DNA from: Micrococcus sp.
GTDB lineage: Bacteria > Actinomycetota > Actinomycetes > Actinomycetales > Micrococcaceae
Length of the DNA stretch: 64,000 nt
Direction of reading: 5' to 3'
NCBI GenBank assembly: GCA_029961105.1
Contig: JASBVO010000005.1
Location: 100,406-164,405 of the forward strand
In this document: positions 53,978 through 62,799 of the stretch, piece by piece
How the letters are laid out: the number at the start of each line of letters is the position of its first letter
Position numbering within the stretch: position 1 is the first letter of the stretch
The notes under the pieces: model-generated
Told to the model about the DNA's origin: nothing
Database searches by the model: none
What the model saw: the letters and a program-made list of their open reading frames with translations, nothing else
Program-made: the position numbers and the translations under genes

Positions 53978-54018
53978 GGCGGCCGCGCACGGGAGGACCC
54001 AGACCGTGCGCGGCCGCC
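53978..54018 (-). terminator. Terminator after major tail protein gene
   Basis: GGCGGCCGCGCACGG pairs perfectly with CCGTGCGCGGCCGCC (15 bp). On the minus strand it is followed by TTTCC. Between the major tail protein and G genes. Confidence 0.85.
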
Positions 54019-54030
54019 AGCTCGAACCGA

Positions 54031-54615
54031 CTAGGCGGCGATGGTCTCGCCGTCGTCGGTGGTGATGTAGATGTTGTTCCCGTCAGCGTCGGGGTAGGTG
54101 GTCAGGGTGACCGGCCACAGGATGGCGTTGGTCTTCGTGAAGGACACCTCGCCCTGATCCGTGACCTGACCATCCGGCACCGTGATGAGCACGCGTCGCT
54201 TGCCGTCCTTGATCCGGAAGATCCACGCCTTGCGCGGCAGCTCGTGAGCGCCGAGCGCGGCCCGGATCTGCTCTCCGGTGGTGGACGTGGCCGGCGTGAT
54301 GGTCACCTGATCGTCACCGAAGTAGTTGCGCAGCGACTCTTCGTTGGTTTCCAGGTGCTCCCAGGCCAGCGTGCCGTTGAACTCTTCCAGGATCTGCCGG
54401 ATCACGGCCCCGGACCAGTCCTTGATCGACGCCGTGGACCGCTCGGGGGTAAGCGTGACGCCGTTTTCCGAGACGTAGCCGGACGAGGCGAACTCGGGGG
54501 CCGGGACGGCCGTGGGATCGGCCGGCAGCTCCGTGCCGGTCGGGGCCGACAGGATGGCCCCGGTCGTCTTCTGGTCCGGTGCGCCCACCAGAACGTTCTG
54601 TGCATTTACGGCCAT
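54031..54615 (-). CDS. Major tail protein
   Basis: 194 residues. It has VSENGVTLTPERSTASIKDWSGAVIRQILEEFNGTLAWEHLETNEES, ITPATSTTGEQIRAALGAHELPRKAWIFRIKDGKRRVLITVPDGQVTDQGEVSFTKTNAILWPVTLTTYPD, the pattern of siphovirus tail tube proteins. Between tail terminator and G genes. Confidence 0.9.
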   Translation of the reverse strand: MAVNAQNVLVGAPDQKTTGAILSAPTGTELPADPTAVPAPEFASSGYVSENGVTLTPERSTASIKDWSGAVIRQILEEFNGTLAWEHLETNEESLRNYFGDDQVTITPATSTTGEQIRAALGAHELPRKAWIFRIKDGKRRVLITVPDGQVTDQGEVSFTKTNAILWPVTLTTYPDADGNNIYITTDDGETIAA

Positions 54616-54626
54616 GACCGCATCTC

Positions 54627-55058
54627 CTAACTAGTGGTGTGACCGCGCAGCGCGGCCGTTGATGTGAACGTGAACCGGGCAAACTGTGGAGCCCGGGGAT
54701 CAGGGTTGCGATAGGGGCCGCCGGCCCCCGTCACCTCGTAGACCGGGACGCCTTGCAGCTCCCCGGCCCGTTCCAGCGCGTGGACCCACGCCCGCAGCCG
54801 GCCGGCCATCTTGACCGCCACCGACTCGTCCGGCTGCCCGCTCGTGCGCGCGTAGCAGTCGAACGAGAGCATGGGAACGTCCGTGACGAGATCCCGAGGT
54901 GCCCCCCCGGTCCGCGTCACCAGGACGAACCGCTCCGGCAGCTTGGGCGGCATCTTGACGAACGCCCGCACCGCCGGCCCCAGCAGCTCGGGGGCCGCGC
55001 CGTTGATCCCGAGCCGGAACAGATCCTCCGCGTCCGGGAACTCGATTAGCTCCGCCAT
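54627..55058 (-). CDS. Tail terminator-type protein
   Basis: 143 residues with ELLGPAVRAFVKMPPKLPERFVLVTRTGGAPRDLVTDVPMLSFDCYARTSGQPDESVAVKMAGRLRAWVHAL, resembling the tail terminator/minor tail U family that caps the tail tube. It precedes the major tail protein gene in the usual order. Confidence 0.78.
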   Translation of the reverse strand: MAELIEFPDAEDLFRLGINGAAPELLGPAVRAFVKMPPKLPERFVLVTRTGGAPRDLVTDVPMLSFDCYARTSGQPDESVAVKMAGRLRAWVHALERAGELQGVPVYEVTGAGGPYRNPDPRAPQFARFTFTSTAALRGHTTS

Positions 55059-55061
55059 GGC

Positions 55062-55316
55062 CTACCCCCGCCCCGCGTTGATAGCCCGCGTCAGCGCCTT
55101 GTCCGTCGCTTCCGCTTCCATGGCCTCGTAGGTATCGGCGTAGACCAGCACGCCGGCACGGCCAGGATTCAGCGTGCTCTTCGTCTCGAAGCCCTCGCCG
55201 GCCGCATCCGCGATCCGCCGGCCACGCCGCTCCAGATCCGCCTTCACGCCGTCCGAGCGCCGCACCGCGTCGAAGCCCTTGTAGTTGAACTGGATCCGCG
55301 TCCGCTTCCGCGCCAT
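55062..55316 (-). CDS. HK97 gp10-like head-tail protein
   Basis: 84 residues. RIQFNYKGFDAVRRSDGVKADLERRGRRIADAAGEGFETKS plus the C-terminal VYADTYEAMEAEATDKALTRAINAG fits small neck proteins of the gp10/DUF646 type. Starts 4 bp downstream of the head-closure gene stop codon. Confidence 0.75.
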   Translation of the reverse strand: MARKRTRIQFNYKGFDAVRRSDGVKADLERRGRRIADAAGEGFETKSTLNPGRAGVLVYADTYEAMEAEATDKALTRAINAGRG

Positions 55317-55320
55317 GACC

Positions 55321-55659
55321 TCACCCCTCGAAATCGACCAGCCGCAGCGTCATGTGCGACAGGGCCCCCGTAGGGGAGGACAGCACCGCCGGCGGCTCTT
55401 CCAGCGCGTACCGGACGCCCTGCCATGTGACCGCCGCGAACGGGGACACCTCCGCGCCGGCCGGCGCGTAGACCGTCCACCGGATCCCGACCGAGGAACG
55501 GCCGGCCATGTCCAGGTCCGAGGCCCCCGGCTGCACCAGACAGCCGCGCAGCTCGTGGACCGACTCCGGAGAGTCGTAGTCCGGGACCGGCGTGCCCCGG
55601 TCGTCCCGCGCGCCCGGCTCCGTCACGGTCACCGTGTCGTTTGCAAATGACAGCAGCAC
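55321..55659 (-). CDS. Head closure (stopper) protein
   Basis: 112 residues. It has TVTVTEPGARDDRGTPVPDYDSPESVHELRGCLVQPGASDLDMAGRSSVGIRWTVYAPAGAEV, the barrel-like pattern of head-tail stoppers in Gram-positive siphoviruses. In order between adaptor and gp10-like genes. Confidence 0.75.
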   Translation of the reverse strand: MLLSFANDTVTVTEPGARDDRGTPVPDYDSPESVHELRGCLVQPGASDLDMAGRSSVGIRWTVYAPAGAEVSPFAAVTWQGVRYALEEPPAVLSSPTGALSHMTLRLVDFEG

Positions 55660-55668
55660 GCGCCCCCC

Positions 55669-56253
55669 TTAGATCCGGTACTCATTCAGCACGGCCAGAT
55701 CCCGCTCCAGCAGCGACAGCCCGCCCGAGGTGTTCGGGGCAGTCATCGCCCAGGACACCGAGATCGACCCGGCCTGCTCCCGCGTGACGCCCATCGGAGA
55801 CGACAGCGCGTTAGCCACCACCTGCAGCACGATCTGGGACACGTCCGGCACCGCCGCGAGATCCCAGCCGTGCCGGACCCGCGCCGTCACGCCGCCGAAC
55901 CGCGCCGACCAGCCCGCGCCGCGCTCGATCATCCCGGCCCGCGAGACGTCCAGCGTGGACAGCTCCACCGGCCGGCCCCCGTCCGTGACCTCGACCAGCG
56001 ACAGCAGCCGGCCCGTGGGAAGGTGCAGCACCGTCCCGCCGGGCCCGTCCTCCGTCAGCGTCTCTTCCAGCACCGGTGCCACGTGCCACCGGCAGTAGCG
56101 CCGGACCGCCGCCGAAGCCCCGTCCAGCAGCGTCTTAGCCCGAGGATCCGAGGCCGGGATCTTCCCGCCGGTGTACTCCGCCAGCGCCTCCGGCGTGGCC
56201 AGGGGCGGCAGCCGGAACGCGTCCGGATCCGGCTCGATTACCTGCGTAGTCAT
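55669..56253 (-). CDS. Head-tail adaptor (gp6-like connector)
   Basis: 194 residues. It includes LATPEALAEYTGGKIPASDPRAKTLLDGASAAVRRYCRWHVAPVLEETLTEDGPGG, a helical N-terminal domain common to connector proteins of HK97-type phages, and a C-terminal helix ending LLERDLAVLNEYRI. Ring protein below the portal. Confidence 0.8.
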   Translation of the reverse strand: MTTQVIEPDPDAFRLPPLATPEALAEYTGGKIPASDPRAKTLLDGASAAVRRYCRWHVAPVLEETLTEDGPGGTVLHLPTGRLLSLVEVTDGGRPVELSTLDVSRAGMIERGAGWSARFGGVTARVRHGWDLAAVPDVSQIVLQVVANALSSPMGVTREQAGSISVSWAMTAPNTSGGLSLLERDLAVLNEYRI

Positions 56254-56268
56254 CCGGACGCCCCCCGC

Positions 56269-56469
56269 CTACTTGTTGCCGGCCGGCTTGGCCGGGGCCG
56301 CCTTGGCCCCCGCCTGCTTGTTGACCGGCGCGCCGGCCGCCTTGTTGCTCGGGGCCGGGGCCGCCTTGGCCACCGGCTCCAGTCCGCGCTTCTCCGCCGT
56401 CTCCGGCTTCAGCATCAGCACCGTGTCGTAGCCGTTGACCTTGGCCCGGTACTCACTCAGTCCCGCCAT
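56269..56469 (-). CDS. Small Ala/Pro/Lys-rich phage protein
   Basis: 66 residues. N-terminus MAGLSEYRAKVNGYDTVLMLKPETAEKRGL then a low-complexity KAAPAPSNKAAGAPVNKQAG tail. Lies between the capsid terminator and the connector genes. The VNGYDTVLMLKPETAEKRG pattern also occurs after capsid genes of other actinophages. Role unknown. Confidence 0.7.
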   Translation of the reverse strand: MAGLSEYRAKVNGYDTVLMLKPETAEKRGLEPVAKAAPAPSNKAAGAPVNKQAGAKAAPAKPAGNK

Positions 56470-56495
56470 GTCTCTCTCTCTTCCGTCAGGGAAAC

Positions 56496-56534
56496 TCGGG
56501 GGGCCGGCCAGCTAGTGCCAGCCGGCCCCCCCGA
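56496..56534 (-). terminator. Terminator after capsid gene
   Basis: TCGGGGGGCCGGC pairs with GCCGGCCCCCCCGA around a 12-nt loop; on the minus strand the stem is followed by TTTCCC. Situated 16 bp after the capsid stop. Confidence 0.85.
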
Positions 56535-56549
56535 AGGCTCCGGATTGGA

Positions 56550-57881
56550 TCAGGCCGCCAGCGCAGCCTGCACGAACGCAGTGGGACGCGTGACGCCGAA
56601 GGCGACGCGCTCTTCCGCCAGGACGGCCACGAGGTTCCGGATGAAGAAATCCGCGTGAGAGTCCGTGATGGAAACGGTCGTCTGCTCCCGGTCCCACAGG
56701 ACCGCCTTGGAGAAGTCGCCCACCAGCGCACGGCCGGCCGCGATGGCCTCCGTCTCGATGATCGGCATACCCCACAGGGTCCGGGGGCCCATGGAGAAGG
56801 GGCCGGCCCCGTAGAACTTGCCGGTATCGCCGTTCTCGCGCGCCAGATCCACCGTCTCGACGTCCAGCGGGTTCATGGCCACCGCGTTGGGGACGACCCG
56901 GCCCACGGTGCGAGCCTTGGTCCGAGCCTTGCGGATCGTCACGAACAGGTCCGTGGTGAACGCCTGCGACTGGATCCCCTCAGTGGAGAGGATGCCCGGC
57001 AGGTTCTCCCCCGAGCCGTCGCCGTTCATGATCTGCAGCTCTTCCGTCTCCGCGATGTCCGCGCGCAGCTCGTCGTTGATGAGCCCTTCAAGCTGCGCAG
57101 CATCGGCCAGGGCCCGCTTGGTAGCCGGCACCCACTCCGCGATGGTCTTGACGGTGGCCGTCTTGCGCTCGAAGGCCCACGACCCTTCCGGCTTGTAGCC
57201 GCCGCCTGCAGCGTTGGCGAAGGTGACGTCCCCGGTCGTGGTATCGGCCGTAGCAGTCGGGGCCGCGCTGGAGGTGGCCTCTGCGACCGGAGCGGCCGCG
57301 TTGGTGTGCGACACCTGCCGGACGTACTCCACCGAGTCCGAGCCGGTCCGGCGCAGCGAGATAGCCGAGCGCAGCTTCAGCTCCGGACGTCCCAGAGTCT
57401 CGAAGATCCCGGACTGCTCGGGGGTGACGAACGCACCCGCGCTGGACTCGTCGCCACCGACGAAAAGGCCCTTGACGTGGATCGGATCAGTGGAGAACTT
57501 GGCGCGCTCAGGGACGCCGCCGCGATCCTTGAACGGAGCCATAGCGGCCTTGAACTGCGCCGAGCTGACGATCTCCAGCCCGAGGTTCTTCACGCGCTGC
57601 ACGCCGTCGCTGACCTGCCCCTGCGCGTCCAGATCCTCGCCGGCGGCCGGCCCGATCTCGTCCGCGAGCGCCTTGGCGTCGGCCAGGATCTTGGCGTCAG
57701 CCTTGGCGTCCCGAGCCTGCTGCAGAAAGTCTGCAGCCTTGGCCATCTCGTTGTCGTAGTCCTTGCGCTCGTCATCGGTGAGCGAGCGAGCCTCGTGGTC
57801 CGCCTTCTCCGCGATCTGCCGAGCGTTGGCGGCCGCCTTGGCCGCGATCTGCTGCAGTTCGTCGTACTTCTTCCGTGCCAT
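56550..57881 (-). CDS. Major capsid protein (HK97 fold) with delta domain
   Basis: 443 residues. The first 110 residues are charged and helical (AKADHEARSLTDDERKDYDNEMAKAADFLQQARDAKAD), a scaffolding delta domain expected to be cut off by the protease. The shell domain has GAFVTPEQSGIFETLGRPELKLRSAISLRRT, EYVRQVSHTNAAAPVAEATSS, AEWVPATKRALADAAQLEGLIN and GPRTLWGMPIIETEAIAAGRALVGDFSKAVLW. Confidence 0.95.
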   Translation of the reverse strand: MARKKYDELQQIAAKAAANARQIAEKADHEARSLTDDERKDYDNEMAKAADFLQQARDAKADAKILADAKALADEIGPAAGEDLDAQGQVSDGVQRVKNLGLEIVSSAQFKAAMAPFKDRGGVPERAKFSTDPIHVKGLFVGGDESSAGAFVTPEQSGIFETLGRPELKLRSAISLRRTGSDSVEYVRQVSHTNAAAPVAEATSSAAPTATADTTTGDVTFANAAGGGYKPEGSWAFERKTATVKTIAEWVPATKRALADAAQLEGLINDELRADIAETEELQIMNGDGSGENLPGILSTEGIQSQAFTTDLFVTIRKARTKARTVGRVVPNAVAMNPLDVETVDLARENGDTGKFYGAGPFSMGPRTLWGMPIIETEAIAAGRALVGDFSKAVLWDREQTTVSITDSHADFFIRNLVAVLAEERVAFGVTRPTAFVQAALAA

Positions 57882-57906
57882 GCTGTTGCCTCCTAGGCAT
57901 GAGAAA

Positions 57907-57928
57907 GGCCCCCGAGTGCTCGGGGGCC
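57907..57928 (-). terminator. Terminator between protease and capsid genes
   Basis: GGCCCCCGAG pairs perfectly with CTCGGGGGCC; on the minus strand TTTCTC follows. It leaves 25 bp before the capsid start, so a promoter for the capsid gene would have to overlap it, or the terminator is leaky. Confidence 0.8.
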
Positions 57929-57948
57929 GTGGTGTGTTGCTTGCCGAT

Positions 57949-58695
57949 CTACAGCGCCAGAATCTCTGCTTCCAGAGCTGCTGCCCGGGGGACGACGGAC
58001 GGCACCGGCTGGGGATCCTTGGACTTGACCGGTGCCGGTTCCTCGTCCTTGTCCCGTGCCGGCCCGCTGGCCTTCTCCTGGTCCTTACCCTCCGCCGCAG
58101 CGATCACAGCCCCGATGGACTCAGCCGCCGCGCGTAGGGAATCAATGTGCTTGGCCGCGAGCACGCGACCCTCCTTGACCCCGCCGGCCAGCGCGGCCGC
58201 AGCCGCCTTGACCGTCAGGATCTCCGTCTCTTGGTTGGCCCCGATGGGGACCACCGACACCTCGTAGAGCTTCAGCCGGCGCAGCTCGAAAGCCTCCACG
58301 CCGTCCTTCTCCACCGGGGCCGCGTCCAGAACCTCGTAGGCGAAGCTCATTTGCGACACCCGCCGGCCCTTCACCAGCCGGTAGACCTGCGCGCCCTTGG
58401 CCGTCTCCAGATCAAGCTGGACCGTCACCAGTAGGCCGTGCTCGTCCTCTTCCGCCTTGACGACGTGGCCCACGTTGTAGTCCGGATCGGACATGTTGTG
58501 ACCGAACAGCACCGGGATCACGTTCCCGGACGCCTCCCAGTCCTTCAGCGTCTCCGCGAACGCGCCGGCCACCACAATGTCCCCGTAGCTGTCCACGTTC
58601 CCGAAGACAGACGCGTAGGCCGTGAACTGTCCGTCCTCCAGCCCGTCGTCCGTGCCGGCTGCCTTGACCTGCAGCGCCGCGCCCTTGATGTGCAT
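57949..58695 (-). CDS. Prohead protease (HK97 family, U35)
   Basis: 248 residues. FTAYASVFGNVDSYGDIVVAGAF, VIPVLFGHN (catalytic His), GRRVSQMSFAYEV (catalytic Ser) and LYEVSVVPIGANQET define the herpesvirus-type serine protease of HK97 phages. It removes the delta domain of the capsid protein. The C-terminus is Ala/Pro-rich and extended. Confidence 0.93.
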   Translation of the reverse strand: MHIKGAALQVKAAGTDDGLEDGQFTAYASVFGNVDSYGDIVVAGAFAETLKDWEASGNVIPVLFGHNMSDPDYNVGHVVKAEEDEHGLLVTVQLDLETAKGAQVYRLVKGRRVSQMSFAYEVLDAAPVEKDGVEAFELRRLKLYEVSVVPIGANQETEILTVKAAAAALAGGVKEGRVLAAKHIDSLRAAAESIGAVIAAAEGKDQEKASGPARDKDEEPAPVKSKDPQPVPSVVPRAAALEAEILAL

Positions 58696-58712
58696 GTGTG
58701 CCCCTTCCCGAG

Positions 58713-60659
58713 CTAGTGCTCCACCACCACGTCCACGCGGCAGCGGCAGTTTGCGACGTTCCCAGCGCCGCCCGTTGGATCCCCCGGCCAGTCCATCCGG
58801 TTGGAGAACGGCTCATCTATCGGAACCGTCTCCCCGTTCATCCGAATGTGCTCTGACCGTGGGTTGTTCGACGTGACCCGCCAGACCTTGAAGGCTCGGG
58901 GGCCGGCGAGCTGCCGGCCGGCCTCGACCGAGGCGAACGCCGCCGCCGTCGTGACGATGGCCTGCCCCGCCGTGATCGACCGCGACTCTTCCGCGACCTC
59001 GAAGACGTGAGCCGGCGTCGGAGCGTCTTCCGAGTCGTCCGCCAGCACCGCCTCCAGCTCGTCCCGCGTGGCCGCGTTGACCGCGCCGGCCCTCGACGCC
59101 GCGACCGCCTGCAGGAACTCCAGCGTGCGCTCCATGTCGTAGTCCCCCGGCTCGAAGCCGAGATCCGCCGCCATGGCCGGCCCGATGGAGCCGGACACCG
59201 CCTTCAGCACTTCCAGCAGGTCCGCCGCCAGCTCCGCGTCCCACCGTTCCGCGTCCCACCAATCGGCAGAGCCGGCCCCGATGGCCGAAGCCACCGCCGC
59301 GCCCTGCCTACGGAAAAAATCCCGCATCAGCGCCACAGCCCGGTCCCGATCCTCGTCCGCCGGCTCCGGAGCCTTCACCCGGACCCGCTCGGGGGCCGCC
59401 TTGACCACCGGGCCCGGACCGGACGCCGCGCCGGCCTCGGGGGCCGAGTCGCGTGGCGACGCCTGCCCGCCTTCCGTCACGTTCAGCGGCACGATCAGCT
59501 CGTCCCCGCCTTCCAGCGCCGGAAGGTTGCGCATAGCCCGCGCCTCGTTCCGTGTCAGCCACGGACCGCCCACGGACGTCTGGAGCTGCGCCGCCTGCTC
59601 CTCGAAGGATCCGCGCAGCTTCTCTTCCAGGTTGAACTCCAGGTACAGCCCCGACGTGTCCCCGAACTCCGCGAGAACCTGCCGCATCAGCTCCTGCTGG
59701 ATCCGCTGCAGCCATGGCCCCAGCGTGTCCTGGTACAGATGCTTGTGCTGCTCCTTGATGTTGGAGAATGTCGCCTTATCCAGCAGGCCGACCATCGGCG
59801 GGGGAATGTGGTAGGCCGACGCGACCTCTTCCCGCGTGAGCTTCCGACTCTCGATGTACTGAAGATCTTTCGCCGTCTGCGACGCCGCCACGAACTTCAT
59901 GCCGTCTTCAAGAATCGGGGTGCCACCGGCCTCCGGCCCGCCCCCGCTGTACTGCGACCGCCAGGACGCCCGGAACCGCTCCCGCGCCTCCTTGGACCAG
60001 TTCTGACTGGACGACGTGGGGGCCGGCCGCTCGATATAGCCCGAGGCCCGCGCCCCGTTGCGGAACGTCTGCTGCCGCATCCGGGCGGCCTCGTACTCTT
60101 CCGCCAGGACCGCCCGCAGCGACTCCAGCGGCGACATGCCGCCCAGGGCCCCGTCCGGCGAATAGCCGAGGATGGCCAGCACCTCGTCCGCCTTGAATGA
60201 CCGCTTACCGCGCTGCCCGTTGACCGTGAACGTCTCCGGCGCGAACCATGACCCGTCCACCGTCCACATGCTCGGGGGCACGCGCACCAGCGCGCCGACC
60301 CCGCCCCGGCTGTCCTTGACCTTGACGGCCAGATACCGGTCGTAGATGGCCAGATCCCGCACCAGCGCGTCCAGGAACGTGTACGGCGTGACGCTCGGGG
60401 CCGGATCCGTCAGCAGCCGCACCGCCGGATGGTCCGTCACCCGCTGCCGGTCCGTGTCGCCCACGCGCTCGAACAGGTGCAGGCCCAGCGACCCGATGTT
60501 GCGCCCCAGGAAGTCCACGACCGTCCGCACCGAGCCGTGAGCCTTCCAGAGCTGGCCATATGCCGCGCTGTAGTCGTGAGTGAGCTGCATGGACGTCTGC
60601 ACCACCGTCCGCGCCGGCGACAGGTCCGCGAGCTGCCCGCGAGTGACTACGAAAGCCAT
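58713..60659 (-). CDS. Portal protein fused to MuF-like domain
   Basis: 648 residues. Residues 1 to about 400 are an HK97 portal: YGQLWKAHGSVRTVVDFLGRNIGSLGLHLF, DALVRDLAIYDRYLAVK, KADEVLAILGYSPDG, HIPPPMVGLLDKATFSNIKEQHKHLYQDTLGPWLQRIQQEL. The C-terminal part (about 440-648) looks like a MuF-type minor head domain, ending KVWRVTSNNPRSEHIRMNGETVP and GAGNVANCRCRV. Most HK97 phages encode these separately. A single ORF with no stop between supports a true fusion. Confidence 0.87.
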   Translation of the reverse strand: MAFVVTRGQLADLSPARTVVQTSMQLTHDYSAAYGQLWKAHGSVRTVVDFLGRNIGSLGLHLFERVGDTDRQRVTDHPAVRLLTDPAPSVTPYTFLDALVRDLAIYDRYLAVKVKDSRGGVGALVRVPPSMWTVDGSWFAPETFTVNGQRGKRSFKADEVLAILGYSPDGALGGMSPLESLRAVLAEEYEAARMRQQTFRNGARASGYIERPAPTSSSQNWSKEARERFRASWRSQYSGGGPEAGGTPILEDGMKFVAASQTAKDLQYIESRKLTREEVASAYHIPPPMVGLLDKATFSNIKEQHKHLYQDTLGPWLQRIQQELMRQVLAEFGDTSGLYLEFNLEEKLRGSFEEQAAQLQTSVGGPWLTRNEARAMRNLPALEGGDELIVPLNVTEGGQASPRDSAPEAGAASGPGPVVKAAPERVRVKAPEPADEDRDRAVALMRDFFRRQGAAVASAIGAGSADWWDAERWDAELAADLLEVLKAVSGSIGPAMAADLGFEPGDYDMERTLEFLQAVAASRAGAVNAATRDELEAVLADDSEDAPTPAHVFEVAEESRSITAGQAIVTTAAAFASVEAGRQLAGPRAFKVWRVTSNNPRSEHIRMNGETVPIDEPFSNRMDWPGDPTGGAGNVANCRCRVDVVVEH

Positions 60660-60670
60660 GGGATCCCCCT

Positions 60671-60883
60671 CTAGTTGCTCGGAGCCTGCAGGAACTCGAC
60701 TTCAGACCGCTCGATGACCGTTTCGCCGTCCAGCGGAACCGGATCCCGGCCCTCTTCCAGCAGCAGCGCGTTCTTCAGGAACAGCAGCGGCCCGGACCGG
60801 CGCACCAGCACCCCGTCCACACCCCGCCCACTCTTCAGATTGACGATCACGCGGCGAAACACCACATGCGAGAAACCGGCCAT
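60671..60883 (-). CDS. Small phage protein between TerL and portal
   Basis: 70 residues. FRRVIVNLKSGRGVDGVLVRRSGPLLFLKNALLLEEGRDPVPLDGETVIERSEVEFLQ suggests an SH3-like small beta barrel (Sm-like). Similar short proteins lie at this place in other actinophages. Role unknown. Confidence 0.75.
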   Translation of the reverse strand: MAGFSHVVFRRVIVNLKSGRGVDGVLVRRSGPLLFLKNALLLEEGRDPVPLDGETVIERSEVEFLQAPSN

Positions 60884-60893
60884 CTTGGCCCCC

Positions 60894-62489
60894 TTACACG
60901 ATCATTAGTTCTTCGTCTTCATAGGCCGAGGCCGCCGGCTCTTCCACCGGCCGCAGCACGTCCCACACCGCGCCCGTGATGGCCATGACCGTCGCCGCCC
61001 CGTAGGGAGAGTTTTTGCGGTCCCAGAACCACGAGTCACCGGCCGGCTTGGACACCGCCGTGCCGGCCTGCAGATCCAGGACCGGCTGCGGCAGGTGCCA
61101 GAACCGCACCGGACGATCCGCCTCCGTCTCGTCCAGCTCGGGGTCCGGCTCCCAGATGTGCGCCTGCACCGCGTCGTAGAACTGCCCGCAGCCAGCCCCG
61201 AGCGCCGAGCCTTCCCACCGGACCAGCTCGACGTGCTCCAGCGCCTCCAGATCCTCGATCAGCGACGACGCCGGCGCGCCCCGGCCCTGCACCACCACCC
61301 GGATCGGCTGCTCGGGGGTGGCCCGAGCCCTGAACCAGTCCACGACCCATCCGAGCCCGTACCGCGCCGCGACCACTTCCCCATGCACGCCACCGTCAGC
61401 GCGCCGGCCGGCGGCCGCGATGAACGTCCGCGACCGGTCGTGCTCCGCGTCCACGCAGAACGTCACCGGCTCCGCCGCCGGGATCACCGAGCTGGGATCG
61501 ACGCCGGCTTCCCACGATCCCGAGGGGAAGGGCCCCTCCGTGGTGCCGTCGTTCCACTGGCAGAGCACTTCCGTCCGGAAGACCCACTCAGGGTCCGTGG
61601 ACGCCGCCGAAGCGATGGCCCGTTCCGTGATGGTGTACCCCAGCGACGGATTGGCCATCGCCCAGCCGCTCCGGTCGTGGACCGAGATCCCCGGCGGGGC
61701 CGACCACTCGAAGATCCCCAGCGAGTCGTCCGCCGGCACGTCCTCCACGTCGTCCGGCTTGGCTTCCACCAGCTCGACCACGCCGAGGCCGTCCGAGTTG
61801 ATCCCGTCCGGATCCCCCAGAACCTTGTGCGCCATCTTCCGCAGATACCGGAGCACGATGGACGCCGCATCCCCAGCGTTGGACAGCGCCCAGATCTGCG
61901 CCATAGCCCGCGCCATCGTCGTCTTCGTGACCGCGCCCCACGCGTCCCAGTTCTGATGCTCGCGCAGCTCGTCCAGCAGCACGAGATCCCCGGACAGTCC
62001 ACGGCCGCCGCGCCGGCTGGCCGCCTGCACTTTGTACCGTTCCCCCGTCTCCAGCTCCAGCGACTTCTTGCCGTTGGTGTGGACCACCCGGGAGATCATC
62101 TCCGCCGTATCCGGCACGCCTTCCGCCAGCTCGACCGCGCCGGCCCAGACCTCTTCCGCAATGTCCAGATTCTGCGCCGTGCCGATCACCAGCCGCGACG
62201 CCCGGACGTACAGGAAGAACAGCGAAAGGATCTGCGCCAGGGTGGACTTGCCGTTCTGCCGAGCGACCAGCAGCACGACCGTCCGGAACCGGAACGACCC
62301 GTCCGGCATCAGCTCCAGCGCGTGGATCAGCAGCCACCGCTGCCAAGGCAGCAGATCGACCCCGAGCACTTCTTCCGAGAACTCGATGGCAGCGAAGCCG
62401 GCCGACGTCTCCGGCGTCAGCTCTCGCAGGGGAGGCGTGAAGACCCGGGGCACTTCCGAGCCGACCAACCTATCCCGCGCGCTTCCCAC
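60894..62489 (-). CDS. Terminase large subunit
   Basis: 531 residues. ATPase: Walker A ARQNGKST (76-83), Walker B with SGDLVLLDELRE (about 166-177), WALSNAGDAAS as coupling motif. Nuclease: FCVDAEHDRSRTFIAAAG with active-site Asp, and a C-terminal acidic DVLRPVEEP segment. Packages phage DNA into the prohead. Start overlaps the small-subunit gene by 20 bp. Confidence 0.95.
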   Translation of the reverse strand: MGSARDRLVGSEVPRVFTPPLRELTPETSAGFAAIEFSEEVLGVDLLPWQRWLLIHALELMPDGSFRFRTVVLLVARQNGKSTLAQILSLFFLYVRASRLVIGTAQNLDIAEEVWAGAVELAEGVPDTAEMISRVVHTNGKKSLELETGERYKVQAASRRGGRGLSGDLVLLDELREHQNWDAWGAVTKTTMARAMAQIWALSNAGDAASIVLRYLRKMAHKVLGDPDGINSDGLGVVELVEAKPDDVEDVPADDSLGIFEWSAPPGISVHDRSGWAMANPSLGYTITERAIASAASTDPEWVFRTEVLCQWNDGTTEGPFPSGSWEAGVDPSSVIPAAEPVTFCVDAEHDRSRTFIAAAGRRADGGVHGEVVAARYGLGWVVDWFRARATPEQPIRVVVQGRGAPASSLIEDLEALEHVELVRWEGSALGAGCGQFYDAVQAHIWEPDPELDETEADRPVRFWHLPQPVLDLQAGTAVSKPAGDSWFWDRKNSPYGAATVMAITGAVWDVLRPVEEPAASAYEDEELMIV

Positions 62490-62784
62490 CTGCGCCCCCG
62501 TTCACTGCCCGGAGCTGCGCGAGCTTGCCGCCGCCCTTCTGCTCCTTCACGTCCAGCTTCTGCCGGCCGGCCGGCGTCAGCCCCAGCGAGTCGCACGCCT
62601 TGAAGTAGAGCGATTCCGTCACGTTGTCGAAGCGCCCGTCGATCATCGGGAAGTCCGGATCGTCCATGCGCTCCGCCAGCCGCAGCAGAGTCTCCACAGC
62701 GCCGTTGTCCATCGGAGTGATGATCCCCGCAGTACGCGCCGCCTCGACGGCCTCTTCCGTCTGCTCCACCACGCGGTCCCCCAC
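62470..62784 (-). CDS. Terminase small subunit-like protein
   Basis: 104 residues from GTG 62784 with GGGGGGTGA upstream. NGAVETLLRLAERMDDPDFPMIDGRFDNVTESLYFKACDSLGLTPAGRQKLDVKEQKGGG fits actinophage TerS by position and pattern. Would recognise the packaging site. Ends in a basic Gly-rich tail overlapping terL. Confidence 0.78.
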   Translation of the reverse strand: MGDRVVEQTEEAVEAARTAGIITPMDNGAVETLLRLAERMDDPDFPMIDGRFDNVTESLYFKACDSLGLTPAGRQKLDVKEQKGGGKLAQLRAVNGGAGGKRAG

Positions 62785-62799
62785 AGGATCACCCCCCGA

